Assembly (NCBI GenBank): GCA_030549495.1
Contig: JAUIRK010001039.1
Location: 744,001 to 808,000 of the forward strand
Length of the DNA stretch: 64,000 nt
Source of the DNA: Nectonema munidae
Taxonomy: Eukaryota; Nematomorpha; Nectonematoida; Nectonematidae
Reading direction: 5' to 3'
Positions 48,801 to 52,070 of this stretch are shown one piece after another. Numbering within the stretch: position 1 is the first letter of the stretch; every line of letters starts with the position of its first letter. The notes beneath the pieces were generated by a model. The model saw only the letters and a program-made list of their open reading frames with translations, was not told the origin of the DNA and did no database searches. Both the position numbers and the translations under genes were made by a program.

Positions 48801-49192
48801 ATAAAAACGTAATAAATGTCTAAAAATTCATTTATGATGAAAAAAATACATATATACAAAACTAGATTTTACACAGCCTCAAAAAGTCCCATTTTAATGC
48901 CATATTTTGTTCTGTTAAGTTCTAAGGGTAAAAACTTATAAACCCAACAAAAAAATGTATAAGTTTGGATACAGGAGATATCGTTGTTTTGCCTAAAAGC
49001 CTTTGTCCTTCATGTGCTCTTTTTTCGCATTTAGGTTCGCTATTCGTGTTCTTGTTCCTATTCATATTCACCATCATATCCGCCGTGCTCATATTCTTCC
49101 TACTAAAACTCTCCGTCCATTTCATGAATTTCAGCGTTCCCACCTCAATCCACTCCTTCATCGATTACTTCAGACAAAATAAGGAAACATGA
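768..49192 (+). CDS. FRMD3/FRMD5: FERM-domain membrane protein, FRMD3/FRMD5 type (18 exons)
   Basis: The spliced reading frame joins 768-893, 11757-11861, 16573-16615, 19927-20005, 22033-22130, 26564-26696, 29263-29350, 30461-30549, 31223-31286, 32441-32529, 34564-34641, 36142-36210, 38310-38413, 39634-39756, 40532-40647, 43917-44184, 48407-48538 and 48975-49192. It gives about 673 residues with every junction in phase. FERM lobe F1 is about residues 22-91 (TIRLLDDNEV, EYFGLRYID), F2 about 92-195 (CFRVKFYP, RRDLLHGRL, ELGDYD) and F3 about 196-304 (ETYGIDPYP, CAKHLW). The FERM-adjacent segment is about 305-353 (SGRVAQE), followed by a Ser-rich and acidic linker and a membrane span at about 622-645 with a 28-residue tail. 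FRMD3 and FRMD5 have the same order and a similar length (about 570-600 residues). Proteins of this family sit at the membrane and link cortical actin and adhesion. That role is inferred from the family. The first ATG could be preceded by upstream coding exons. I cannot choose between FRMD3 and FRMD5, because invertebrates usually have one co-orthologue. Confidence 0.9.
894..3999. other. intron 1, proximal part
   Basis: I see only low-complexity DNA: a C-run at about 1489-1502, a G-run at about 3250-3272 and long A/T tracts. Short open frames at 1224, 1461 and 2909 have the composition of random AT-rich sequence. Confidence 0.5.
4000..4480 (+). mobile_element. decayed DDE transposase fragment (Tc1/IS630-like)
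   Basis: Translated plus-strand pieces read GRNVS near 4205, VVFDNARTHKAKSF at 4279-4320 and, in another frame, YLSQYSFMFSSFENFSQ at about 4360-4410. These resemble the RGxNxS, the DNAxxHK block with the second catalytic Asp, and the LPPYSPxLNPIE block with the final acid in Tc1/IS630-like transposases. Here Asn-Pro-Ile is changed and the frame is broken, so the copy is dead. The family call rests on motif order only. Confidence 0.45.
5930..10390 (-). mobile_element. piggyBac-family DNA transposon, decayed
   Basis: This is a repeat of about 4.4 kb with a broken transposase on the minus strand. Both ends recur in inverted orientation at 33220-34430. That second copy preserves about 0.6 kb of each end and lacks the coding middle, which marks this block as one element. 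Exact termini are uncertain: homology fades near 5935 and near 10385, and I could not confirm a perfect TTAA at both sides. The remaining short open frames at 6340, 9105 and 9826-10089 lie in its non-coding parts. Confidence 0.7.
7590..8630 (-). pseudogene. piggyBac transposase pseudogene
   Basis: Minus-strand translation from about 8620 downwards gives LREVYDLFD, YTPSCNLRIDE, CGYVVPDTLARYGVKICWLC, DAESWFALKSLIYSGKEG, then LLSNELPMTGTTRQN. These match in order the piggyBac DDE_Tnp_1_7 core (LTIDEQLVPFRGR, KPxKYGIKIWxLCDA, LNFxVYTGK, LLxxxTYxTGTxRxNR). At about 7690-7735 WECRKCCEKY recalls the C-terminal cysteine-rich domain. Several frame changes and in-frame stops separate the pieces, so it cannot encode an active enzyme. 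It lies inside intron 1, antisense to the host gene. Confidence 0.75.
10391..11029. other. intron 1 stretch with a direct repeat
   Basis: The sequence around 10565-10690 (GTAACCAGGGTCATTTTGGC, then CGCATATATTTCCT) recurs at about 11430-11535 in the same orientation, about 865 bp apart and bracketing the LINE fragment. The repeat may be the flanks of a larger insertion. No coding signal was found. Confidence 0.45.
11030..11420 (-). mobile_element. LINE 3' fragment (reverse transcriptase C-terminal tail)
   Basis: Minus-strand translation gives MSRMLRWMTGKTIKDI, then KGRESRLRCYGHIMRKDEDH and, after a frame change, NKGRPKPRWM. These are the RMLRWM, RLRWYGHVMRRDE and GRPKRRWMD blocks that end the RT ORF of many non-LTR retrotransposons. 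At least one frameshift and several stops are present. The clade is not assigned. Confidence 0.7.
11757..11861 (+). CDS. FRMD3/FRMD5: FRMD exon 2: FERM F1
   Basis: This exon encodes residues 43-77 (KDTKGIDLITYVCLKLDLEE, then EYFGLRYIDNSKQR). The acceptor is tctcttag and the donor gtatct, phase 0 at both ends. EKEYFGLRY is the F1 hallmark found throughout the 4.1 family. The intron before it is almost 11 kb and full of transposon debris. Confidence 0.9.
11862..12659. other. intron 2, proximal part
   Basis: The sequence is mostly AT-rich. A patch at about 12090-12180 with higher GC (GAGTCCTCCGTCAGCGTGTG) could be an old transposase fragment but is too short to assign. The open frame at 12359-12631 is Phe/Leu/Ile-rich and composition-driven. 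Confidence 0.4.
12660..13090. repeat. diverged dispersed repeat, copy 1
   Basis: The stretch from TTGAGCGAAAATGGATTTC (about 12733) through AATCTGTAGAAG (about 12910) to CTCAACCTCATGCCTCA (about 13074) has a parallel at 32690-33082 in the same order and orientation. I recognise no family. Confidence 0.5.
13106..13232. repeat. TC and GT microsatellites
   Basis: A (TC)n run lies at about 13106-13123 and a (GT)n run at about 13211-13232. They are not related to the exons. Confidence 0.8.
13792..14390. mobile_element. hAT-like non-autonomous element
   Basis: The left end GAGGGGTGTCAAGCATACG and the right end ATGTTTGACACCCTC form an inverted pair of the CAGGGGTGTCAAA type used by hAT elements. 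The flanks CTTTATAT and GCTTATAT look like a worn 8-bp target duplication. No transposase frame survives in its 599 bp. Confidence 0.6.
15393..15965. mobile_element. hAT-type MITE with intact 8-bp target duplication (outer)
   Basis: The element starts CAGGGATCGCCAAA and ends TTTGCCGACCCCTG. Its termini are inverted repeats with two mismatches over 14 bases. It is flanked by ATTTAGAC at 15385-15392 and again at 15966-15973, a perfect 8-bp target-site duplication as made by hAT transposases. It has no coding capacity and carries a second MITE inside. Confidence 0.85.
15610..15824. mobile_element. hAT-type MITE nested inside the 15393-15965 element
   Basis: The left end CTGAGGTTCCCAACCT and the right end AGGTTGGGAACCCCTG form the terminal inverted repeat. 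Both sides carry TTTTAAAA (15602-15609 and 15825-15832) as the target duplication. It is 215 bp long and must be younger than its host element. The termini match the family seen at 38755-39089. Confidence 0.82.
16573..16615 (+). CDS. FRMD3/FRMD5: FRMD exon 3: end of F1 (HWLDP motif)
   Basis: This micro-exon of 43 nt encodes HWLDPVLSIYKQLK, residues 78-91. It matches HWLEPNKSIFKQMK in FRMD3 almost residue for residue. The acceptor is cccttttag and the donor gtaag. One base of the next codon is left over (phase 1), and exon 4 completes it as TCC. Confidence 0.9.
16616..19926. other. intron 3
   Basis: It contains a 40-bp tandem duplication at 17224-17303 (TGTAATGTTTTGAATAAGAA in each copy). At 18358 there is a CAGTGGCGTAGCCAG motif of the kind that begins many arthropod DNA transposons, followed by G-rich patches to about 18920. 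I could not find the matching right end. Nothing else is recognised. Confidence 0.5.
19927..20005 (+). CDS. FRMD3/FRMD5: FRMD exon 4: start of F2 (CFRVKFYP)
   Basis: This exon encodes residues 92-117, including LCFRVKFYPQHPDELKEEIT, with two bases of Arg118 at its end. CFRVKFYP opens the F2 lobe in FRMD3/5. The acceptor tatcttaaag has a weak pyrimidine tract, but phase and homology fix it. The donor is gtattg. Confidence 0.88.
20006..21686. other. intron 4
   Basis: The intron is AT-rich. It has an ATC microsatellite at about 20393-20411 and a short higher-GC patch at 20140-20340 that I cannot assign. No exon-like segment was found. Confidence 0.45.
21691..21822. mobile_element. TTAA MITE (piggyBac-like), copy a
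   Basis: A 132-bp element is flanked by TTAA at 21687-21690 and 21823-21826. The ends CTCGTTAACGACCAGA and CTCTGGCCGTTAGCCGG are inverted repeats. The core AATCAGACGATATCTA and GCAGAAGATTTGTAT recurs in other copies of the family. TTAA duplication with a CC-type end is the mark of piggyBac mobilisation. Confidence 0.7.
22033..22130 (+). CDS. FRMD3/FRMD5: FRMD exon 5: F2 lobe
   Basis: This exon encodes residues 118-150, YYLFLQCRRDLLHGRLFSSQ and then SQNHQLAAYIIQ. It corresponds to YLLYLQIKRDIFHGRL in FRMD3. The acceptor is tttttcttag and the donor gtaatt. One base is carried into exon 6. Confidence 0.9.
22131..22756. other. intron 5, first part
   Basis: A tRNA-like patch at about 22310-22410 (GCCGCTAGATTTGAATCCGT) recalls the B box of tRNA-derived SINEs but lacks a clear partner copy. 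The remainder is AT-rich without features. Confidence 0.35.
22757..22970 (+). pseudogene. partial duplicate of FRMD exon 11 with adjoining hAT end
   Basis: TTCAAATTCTAATCAATGCA onwards copies exon 11 from a few bases after its acceptor, continues through the donor and about 130 bp of downstream intron, and includes a hAT-like end (CAGGGATGTCAAACATACGG). The parallel source is 34567-34770. The copy has lost five bases within the coding part (ACATTAAAAAAACG against ACATTACTACAAAAAAACG), and no acceptor precedes it, so it should not be spliced in. Identity looks about 90% or higher by eye. Confidence 0.8.
23049..23125. repeat. tRNA-derived SINE-like fragment, copy 1
   Basis: TGCTCGATTCGATACCTCAT, then CAAGCCTACTTTCCTCGTAG and TTCGATACAAGCTGCACAAT match the segment at 60170-60238 closely. 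The GATTCGATACC block fits a tRNA B box. It is probably a SINE fragment rather than a tRNA gene because no cloverleaf follows. Confidence 0.45.
23126..25005. other. intron 5, middle
   Basis: The stretch is AT-rich with nothing recognised. The open frames at 23190 and 24482 are short, hydrophobic and lack homology to anything I know. Confidence 0.45.
25006..25134. mobile_element. TTAA MITE (piggyBac-like), copy b
   Basis: A 129-bp element lies between TTAA at 25002-25005 and 25135-25138. It begins CCCATTTAAGGCCAAGC and ends TGTCCGTAAATGGA, and contains GCAGACGATA and the paired palindrome GTTCCAAAAAAGAAC. Its subfamily partner is at 62059-62179. Confidence 0.68.
25139..26563. other. intron 5, distal part
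   Basis: No coding or repeat signal was recognised apart from A/T tracts. A moderately higher-GC patch at about 25820-25960 remains unassigned. Confidence 0.4.
26564..26696 (+). CDS. FRMD3/FRMD5: FRMD exon 6: F2 lobe (ELGDYD)
   Basis: This exon encodes residues 151-194, opening SELGDYDSEEMTED. The signature ELGDYD matches the AELGDYDP of FRMD3. The acceptor must be the AG at 26562-26563, because the AG three bases later would create a TAA across the junction. The donor is gtaagt at 26697, phase 2. Confidence 0.9.
26916..26996. mobile_element. TTAA MITE, truncated copy c
   Basis: It is the right half of a family member in reverse orientation, ending TGCTCGTTAACGGG before TTAA 26997-27000. 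The left part is missing. It shares its TTAA with copy d immediately downstream. Confidence 0.55.
27001..27129. mobile_element. TTAA MITE (piggyBac-like), copy d
   Basis: A 129-bp element runs from CCCTTTCGTTGCCAG to GGTCACGAAAGGG, with TTAA on the left and a mutated TTAT on the right. Internally it has AGACGATATTTATT and the small palindrome ATCATATATGAT. It is close to the inverted copy at 45277-45406. Confidence 0.72.
28018..28766. other. intron 6 between pogo-like elements
   Basis: It includes a GAT microsatellite at 28679-28700 and a tRNA-B-box-like patch near 28605-28620 (GGATTTGAACCCAG). No partner copy or folding supports a tRNA gene. Confidence 0.4.
28767..29100. mobile_element. pogo/Tigger-like MITE with TA duplication
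   Basis: The left end CACTCGAACCCCGTTAATTC and the right end GAATTAACGGGGTTCCACTG are inverted repeats. TA flanks both sides (28765-28766, 29101-29102). The CAGTGGAACCCCGTTAA motif resembles Tigger-type ends. The element is 334 bp and has no ORF. Confidence 0.7.
29263..29350 (+). CDS. FRMD3/FRMD5: FRMD exon 7: F2/F3 junction (ETYGIDPYP)
   Basis: This exon encodes residues 195-224, ending KTYETYGIDPYPVK, equivalent to LETYGVDPHPCK in FRMD3. The acceptor atttaaag is pyrimidine-poor, but the alternative AG at 29269-29270 puts the exon out of frame. The donor is gtgagt, phase 0. Confidence 0.88.
29351..30460. other. intron 7
   Basis: A short tRNA-like motif (GAGTTTGAATCATGGCTC) at 29799-29816 is the only landmark. 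The rest is AT-rich. The open frame 30257-30553 only overlaps exon 8 at its end and is not itself a gene. Confidence 0.45.
30461..30549 (+). CDS. FRMD3/FRMD5: FRMD exon 8: FERM F3
   Basis: This exon encodes residues 225-253 (DQRGSHLYIGIRHSGIHTFQ, then NNKEIHHLG), the first strands of the PH-like F3 lobe. The acceptor tatcttttgcag is strong and the donor is gtgagt. Two bases of a Trp codon end the exon and exon 9 completes it. Confidence 0.9.
30859..31166. repeat. tandem duplication followed by an inverted copy (intron 8)
   Basis: A unit of about 115 bp starting ATTAAAATTTTATTTATATT at 30859 is repeated at 30974. After a six-base-scale spacer, 31088-31166 is the reverse complement of the unit's right part, starting CTCTTGCCAAATTTTGGAAT. 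The arms are nearly identical. Copy 1 and the inverted copy share the TTTGGCAAGAG end that copy 2 lacks. The RNA would fold into a hairpin just upstream of exon 9. Confidence 0.85.
31223..31286 (+). CDS. FRMD3/FRMD5: FRMD exon 9: FERM F3
   Basis: This exon of 64 nt completes Trp254 and encodes GDIKKVMTDGKTLVLNMHIG plus Lys, residues up to 275. It corresponds to WPDVCKLKFEGKTFYV in FRMD3. The donor is gtattt, phase 0. The duplicated and inverted repeat at 30859-31166 ends only about 57 bp upstream of the acceptor. Confidence 0.85.
31287..32440. other. intron 9
   Basis: It is AT-rich. TA microsatellites lie at about 32068-32083 and about 32367-32380, and a T-run at about 32267-32278. No gene or transposon was identified. 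Confidence 0.5.
32441..32529 (+). CDS. FRMD3/FRMD5: FRMD exon 10: end of F3 (CAKHLW)
   Basis: This exon encodes residues 276-304, CPSQACAKHLWISVVEAKDF followed by Tyr. It is the C-terminal helix of F3, CKHLWKCGVENQAFY in FRMD3. The acceptor tgtttcacag is strong and the donor is gtcatt. It ends in phase 2 (AG). Confidence 0.9.
32600..33082. repeat. diverged dispersed repeat, copy 2
   Basis: This is the parallel of 12660-13090: TTGCTCGAAAATGGAATTTG, AATCTGTAGAAG and GTTGAGAAACCTTGTGCCTT in the same order. Its start TACAGTAAAAACTCATTACG looks like a pogo-type end, which would make both copies remnants of one element family. Confidence 0.5.
33220..34430 (+). mobile_element. internally deleted piggyBac-family copy, inverted to 5930-10390
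   Basis: 33235-33720 is the reverse complement of about 9890-10380 (for example ACGCGTTGGTGCTATTGTGA against the 10.09-kb sequence), and 33810-34400 is the reverse complement of about 5940-6600. The 3.3 kb between, including the transposase, is absent. Sequence agreement is good but with many small differences, so neither insertion is recent. Confidence 0.75.
34564..34641 (+). CDS. FRMD3/FRMD5: FRMD exon 11: FERM-adjacent region
   Basis: This exon of 78 nt encodes residues 305-330 (SLSNSNQCKTHYYKKTLFNR, then SSKYRL), aligning to [21 protein letters not shown] of FRMD3. It sits between DFY of exon 10 and SGRVAQE of exon 12, exactly where the family requires this segment. The acceptor is tattttattttag and the donor gtaaat. 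The length is a multiple of three with the same phase on both sides, so the exon could be skipped without a frame change. A damaged partial copy lies at 22757-22828. Confidence 0.82.
34642..36141. other. intron 11
   Basis: The first 130 bp continue the block shared with 22828-22970, including the hAT-like end CAGCGATGTCAAACAAACGG at 34675. An ATT microsatellite is at about 35707-35748. The minus open frame 35317-35544 has no recognisable features. Confidence 0.5.
36142..36210 (+). CDS. FRMD3/FRMD5: FRMD exon 12: FERM-adjacent region (SGRVAQE)
   Basis: This exon encodes residues 331-353. It reads GRVAQELSTEKLSDRRKAPT after a split Ser codon, equivalent to [20 protein letters not shown] in FRMD3. 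The acceptor is atgcttttag and the donor gtaaag. It ends phase 2 and its length is divisible by three. Confidence 0.88.
36211..38309. other. intron 12
   Basis: Nothing was recognised. The 100-codon minus frame at 37177-37479 is rich in Lys, Asn, Ile, Tyr and Phe with no motif, as expected from AT-rich DNA. Confidence 0.5.
38310..38413 (+). CDS. FRMD3/FRMD5: FRMD exon 13: basic linker
   Basis: This exon encodes residues 354-388, QLSFTKGSFKRPARKVGGEY and then a Lys-rich end. The acceptor is tttgtgcacag and the donor gtaagt. The linker beyond the FERM-adjacent region is poorly conserved in the family, so this exon is supported by phase and splice sites rather than by homology. Confidence 0.78.
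38755..39089. mobile_element. hAT-type MITE, relative of 15610-15824
   Basis: The left end AGGGGTTCCCAACCT and the right end AGTTGGGAACCCCTG form the inverted repeat. About 335 bp lie between. Internal GGGTACATTTA motifs are shared in both orientations. The target duplication is no longer visible. Confidence 0.65.
39090..39633. other. intron 13, distal part
   Basis: It contains the truncated TTAA-MITE-like start near 39290 and otherwise nothing that I recognise. Confidence 0.4.
39634..39756 (+). CDS. FRMD3/FRMD5: FRMD exon 14: Ser/Thr-rich linker
   Basis: This exon encodes residues 389-429, with the Ser-rich stretch MCTDSSSASSKEIATP followed by KNNESIEDPFSRDL. The acceptor is tttcaatttttag and the donor gtacag, phase 1. 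Composition suggests a disordered, possibly phosphorylated linker (inference). Confidence 0.75.
   Translation, partial: KSFLTKAPSKCARIPRLRLQRRSPHPRKITNLSKIPFLEI
39757..40531. other. intron 14
   Basis: The intron is AT-rich with no feature recognised. A purine/pyrimidine-biased patch with CTCCCCTCCCCC lies at about 40360-40373. Confidence 0.45.
40532..40647 (+). CDS. FRMD3/FRMD5: FRMD exon 15: linker
   Basis: This exon encodes residues 430-468, containing CDEIDPSFVDGSLASSSSPF and ending SSLRERK. The acceptor is tttcattttacag and the donor gtactt, phase 0. No domain is recognised. Phase continuity on both sides supports it. Confidence 0.75.
41240..41860. repeat. foldback-family fragment with 28-bp-unit relics (oldest copy)
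   Basis: 41241-41345 is a degenerate hairpin (TATATCGTTTGCTCCTGTTA against TAACGGGAACCAACGATATA), the centre of the palindrome family. 41650-41720 matches the arm (TTGTTACATCGTATGAGGTA, ATCTTACATCTAGCA), and 41811-41850 carries the outer border (AAGTTGTCTACCCGCGTTCA). It is more diverged than the copies at 45450 and 52071. Confidence 0.65.
41861..42527. other. unassigned higher-GC stretch in intron 15
   Basis: From about 41880 to 42330 the sequence is clearly less AT-rich (for example CCGAACTCGCGCCAAGTGAC). A minus-strand translation gives EEMSRACVQSFMQDANTIST and TNMLFSTNDNSALNG with breaks. It may be the N-terminal side of an old transposase, but I cannot assign it. Confidence 0.35.
42528..43330 (-). 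pseudogene. ZBED/hAT transposase remnant
   Basis: The minus frame 42719-42910 reads ESPSTYRCETGFCAM and later DAVCRALHHVLKNF. This is the TTYLCESGFSAL...LRxAL block that ends hAT (ZBED5-like) transposases, the dimerisation region. A second minus frame at 43087-43311 lies upstream in the right order. CAGTGCTTCTTAACTTT at 42528 looks like the element's terminal repeat. Stops and frame changes separate the parts. It sits in intron 15 antisense to the host gene. Confidence 0.6.
43917..44184 (+). CDS. FRMD3/FRMD5: FRMD exon 16: acidic linker with poly-Asp run
   Basis: This is the longest exon (268 nt), residues 469-557. It opens PTTFPKFQTSNSFSSSPVSS, then has an acidic block in which three Asp, one Glu and nine Asp are encoded by near-pure GAT repeats (about 44030-44070), and ends with MESLDKTNIPK. 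FRMD3 also has an acidic stretch here. The acceptor is atttgatttag and the donor gtaaga, phase 1. Confidence 0.8.
44027..44072 (+). repeat. coding GAT microsatellite (poly-Asp)
   Basis: Three GAT, one GAA and nine GAT triplets run in frame inside exon 16. The number of Asp residues is therefore likely to vary between individuals. Confidence 0.85.
44739..44878. repeat. dispersed repeat, copy 1 (pair with 49836-49975)
   Basis: TAATAAAGGCTTTTTTTGTT, then GGCTGTATAATTTTTTGTCA and GTGGTGTTTCAAGAACACGG recur at 49836-49975 with only a few changes in the same orientation. The family is not recognised. One copy is in intron 16, the other downstream of the gene. Confidence 0.7.
45277..45406. mobile_element. 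TTAA MITE (piggyBac-like), copy e
   Basis: This is the inverse complement of copy d with few differences: it starts CCCTTTCGTGACCAG and ends TGGTCACGAAAGGG followed by TTAA 45407-45410. The left flank reads TTAAAACC, so the duplication on that side is imperfect. Confidence 0.7.
45450..46145. repeat. foldback-family copy: left arm, loop and start of right arm
   Basis: It starts TAGACAACTTACGTGTTATC, carries five 28-bp units (CTCCAACCTGTATACTACGA, then TGATTCAT) at about 45470-45605, then the unique arm sequence and the central hairpin (ATATATCGTTGGCTCCCCTT against AAGGGGAGCCAACGATATAT). The right arm stops after about 30 bp at 46141. It otherwise matches the left arm at 52071-52631 nearly base for base. 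Confidence 0.8.
46500..47460. repeat. AT-rich tandem repeat, unit about 325 bp, three copies
   Basis: The landmarks CGCTAAAATATAGT (46615, 46939, about 47266), TGTAGGTAAAAGG (about 46713, 47037, 47356) and TTTAAATATCA (46548, 46871, 47198) recur every 319-327 bp in the same order. The units differ by many substitutions and A/T-run lengths, so the array is not young. Confidence 0.75.
47461..48063. other. intron 16, low-complexity stretch
   Basis: A-rich sequence, an island at 47760-47860 with more GC (CCTCGGGCGATTGCGGAG) and a TA microsatellite at about 47988-48002. Nothing was identified. Confidence 0.4.
48064..48299. repeat. dispersed repeat, copy 1 (pair with 56807-57040)
   Basis: The block of about 236 bp from ATTTCAACCAATCATATAGT to GGAGGTCTTGCCAGACCTCT has a near-identical copy at 56807-57040. 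The end GTTGTCTCCCCGGAGGTCTT is GC-rich in an AT-rich context and contains the small palindromes CCCCGG and AGGTCTTGCCAGACCT. This copy ends just 107 bp before exon 17. Confidence 0.75.
48407..48538 (+). CDS. FRMD3/FRMD5: FRMD exon 17: helical segment before the membrane span
   Basis: This exon encodes residues 558-601, beginning KDKLLENAISEMKWIERTC. It resembles the EEMLKEARRALQWSYDI helix that precedes the membrane span in FRMD3. The acceptor is the ctag ending at 48406. The better-looking AG at 48358-48359 leads to a stop. The donor is gtatat. Reading past the donor gives about 21 more residues, TGA at 48601-48603 and AATAAA at 48643. Confidence 0.78.
48643..48648 (+). terminator. possible intronic poly(A) signal (short isoform)
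   Basis: This AATAAA lies 40 nt after the TGA that ends a read-through of exon 17. Use of it would remove exon 18, and with it the membrane span. It is a sequence-based possibility only, and the hexamer is common in DNA this AT-rich. Confidence 0.3.
48975..49192 (+). CDS. FRMD3/FRMD5: FRMD exon 18: transmembrane anchor and stop
   Basis: This exon encodes residues 602-673 and TGA at 49190-49192. DIVVLPKSLCPSCALFSHLG is followed by a hydrophobic span of about 24 residues (622-645) rich in Phe, Leu and Ile, then an extracytosolic or lumenal tail with SVPTSIHSFIDYFRQNKET. FRMD3 has the same arrangement, a hydrophobic span followed by a short aromatic tail. The acceptor ggatacag is weak and fixed mainly by phase. 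Confidence 0.8.
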
Positions 49193-49728
49193 ATTCTACT
49201 CTTATACTTTTTTACAGCACCCTCCTTATCTCTGTCATCATTCTTATTATTTTCCTTTTTTCTCATCTATGCAATCCAATTTTAAAATGGTGTCCAAGTT
49301 TTATTTTTGAAGTAAATTTGTGAAAAAGGAAATCTGCACTCTTTCCCATTATTTTTCTGACATTTCTTTTTTTAGGGAAATTTATGTAGTATGTTAAAGA
49401 ATCATTGACGAAATTATTTATTATGAAAAAAGATTTACGTATAATTATGGCGAACACCACTGAAAATTGTTTATCTCAAAATTTTTGATGAAACAGTAAT
49501 ATTTATTTGATATTTATAAAAAAAATACACTTATGTGCAAGACTTCATCGAAATGCGTGTATGTTTGTCTATTCATTTATAATTCAAATACTCTCGAAAT
49601 ATGTGTGTATTATATAATATTATATATGTTATTTTTTTGTTTCGGACTTTTGTTCCTGAGAATACGAAATTTATTATTTTTCTGGCTTACCAATCTCAAG
49701 CGTCATTCCATTTTATGCCTTTAATAAA
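49193..49728 (+). terminator. FRMD 3' UTR and poly(A) signal
   Basis: About 530 nt follow the stop codon without features other than AT-rich runs. A canonical AATAAA lies at 49723-49728 and is the first such hexamer downstream of the stop. It is the likely cleavage signal of the full-length transcript. Confidence 0.6.
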
Positions 49729-52060
49729 TATTCATTTGAATTGATAACATCATTATCATTATATTCATCATATATATACGTTTATTATTATTTTTATCCT
49801 GAAAACAGGATGTAAATATACGACAAAGTGGTCAATTAATAAAGGCTTTTTTTTGTTTTTGTTTTTTTTGCTTTTCTCACGGCTGTATAATTTTTTGTTA
49901 TGCTTTGAATACAATTCATTTTAAATTACATTGATTAGTGGTGTTTCAAGAACACGGGAGACGCAAAATATCAAGCACACGTGTTGTTTTAGCCCCGTGA
50001 TTATACTATCTCATTTTATCAGTGTAATCAACCAATCAGAGAAAAACAAAAAAATTAAATTTTCTATAATGAGATGAGGGAGTATTACTACTACGAGTAA
50101 ATACTCTCGGGGAAAAGTATAGAATTTTGTTACACTTTCGTAGCAGCAACGATGAGTAAGGGTATTTTCAGCCAATCTACATAAAAGTTACCATTATGTG
50201 CTGCTGACTTTGTATGTGGGCTTCTACTTATGGCTTAATAATTTATAATAAATTAAATCCAAGTTTCGGCCAAGCAGTTTCCACACTTAATAAGTAGGTT
50301 AACTATCTCTCATGGCTTGAGTGTTGTATGAATGTGAGTGCAGCTGAAAAATGGTGTATGTCATGTGTGTGTTAATTACAGAGTGGATAGCGCGAATTCA
50401 TGTGAGTTTTGGATAGAGTTTGGGCTCTAAGTTGTGCAAGAGTGTGTCAAGCAATAGTATAAAGTATACAACGGATACGTGGTTTATCAGACTACAAAAT
50501 ATCTTAATTTCAAAATCGATGAACGATAAAAAATTTATTTCCAGCTCAAATTTTTTGATGAAAATTTGTTCAATAGGTTCGTAGTTACTTAGTTACTTTT
50601 CTTCAATAAAAAAATAATTTTATTTCGACAAAAAAAATTTTATAATTATTTTTCTAAATTTAAAATTTTTATTAACTTATTAATAAATATTAAAGTAGTT
50701 ATCATTAATAAATATTCAAAAAAAAATTTAATATTCAAATTCTCAATTCATCACAAAGGTTTTATATACACTCTTTTTTTTACATTAGACTTCTTAAGAA
50801 TTTTCTTTTAAGTACCATGACCATGGTTTCACCACAGCGTCCATGTGGATACCCAATGGTCCATAAGAAAATTCAGGGGGTCCATGGAGAGTTTTAAACA
50901 AAAGTAGAGTTTTTTAAATATTTTCTTGACTCATTCAATAAATTTTAAGAAAATATGTGTTTTACAAGAAATGAAAAGAGTTATAAATATTGAATTATAT
51001 TTATTTTTTAATTAATGATTTTAAATATTCGTTGAAAAGTAATTTATAAAAATATACGATATATAAAATTTATGATCTGATCACTATGAAATATTCTCAA
51101 AATTTATCGTATCTTGGACAATCAAGCTCTCAGCTACTGCAAATGACAAAGAAAATTAAAATAATAACCTTGACTTATTGACTTTTAATTTATAAATTTA
51201 AATCGTTGCTTCAAACATTATATTGTGAAAACTTAATATTTTATATAAATTTCGACTCATCATTTATCATCACTTTTGTTATTCATATTTCCTCTACTCA
51301 TCACCACATTTCTTGAGTTCATCCCATTACCCGTGAGGTGGAGCTTCAGGTGTAAGCTTCAACATTTGACTTATAGTTTTTTCACCGTAATCATCAAAAA
51401 GGCTATCAAGAGCCAAAGAAAAAGTCAACTAAAAATTGAGGATTTCTTCTATTTCACTGTCATCATTCAAAAAGGCTATCAATGAGCCATAGAAAAGGCT
51501 AGAAATAACTTCAAAAAAGAAGATCTAAAACTTCCACTACTTTTCCTTTATCATAATAAAATTGTATCATCAAATTACGGATTCAACGTAACAATAATGT
51601 TTTGTGTATGTGGGGACAATTGAAAAGATGTGTTGTGAATGTGCTGGTTTCAGAGTGGACAAAGTGGAACGTGTATGTTTTGGCGTCGATTTTTTGGAGA
51701 TATTCTCGAAGTAGCTTTGATTTGTTGGCTCTAAGTTATGCAAGCTTAGGTGTTGCTTTAATGAGTACTATTTGCTTGGTGCGTCGATTAGTGTCGACAA
51801 AATGTTTATAATATTATGTTTAACTGTAGAGAGATAATTTGTGATAAAAGAAAACATCAGATATTTACTGTATCGCTTTTAATGAGTGCAAATTATATTG
51901 GATAAAAATTAAAAACGAATTTTTTTTCAAAAAATTTAATTTAGAATAATTTTTGTACAAATTAATTTTGTATCTTATTAATCAATATAGAAGTTTAAAA
52001 GAGAGAGAAAAAAAATTTTTCACGAAAGGTATTATTGAAGTTTGAAGTGCACATATATAT
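49729..52060. other. intergenic region downstream of FRMD
   Basis: It contains dispersed repeat copy 2 (49836-49975) and two diverged similar stretches at about 50335-50455 and 51605-51760 (both with a TGTGTT...CAGAGTGGA...GGCTCTAAGTT.TGCAAG pattern). The 69-codon frame at 51602 belongs to that repeat and has no recognised domain. No gene is called. Confidence 0.45.
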
Positions 52061-52070
52061 ATATATATAT

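Noticed and set aside
51602-51811. 69-codon open frame as a small gene
   Set aside because: It falls in a stretch with a diverged relative at 50335-50455 that does not keep the frame, so it is repeat-derived.
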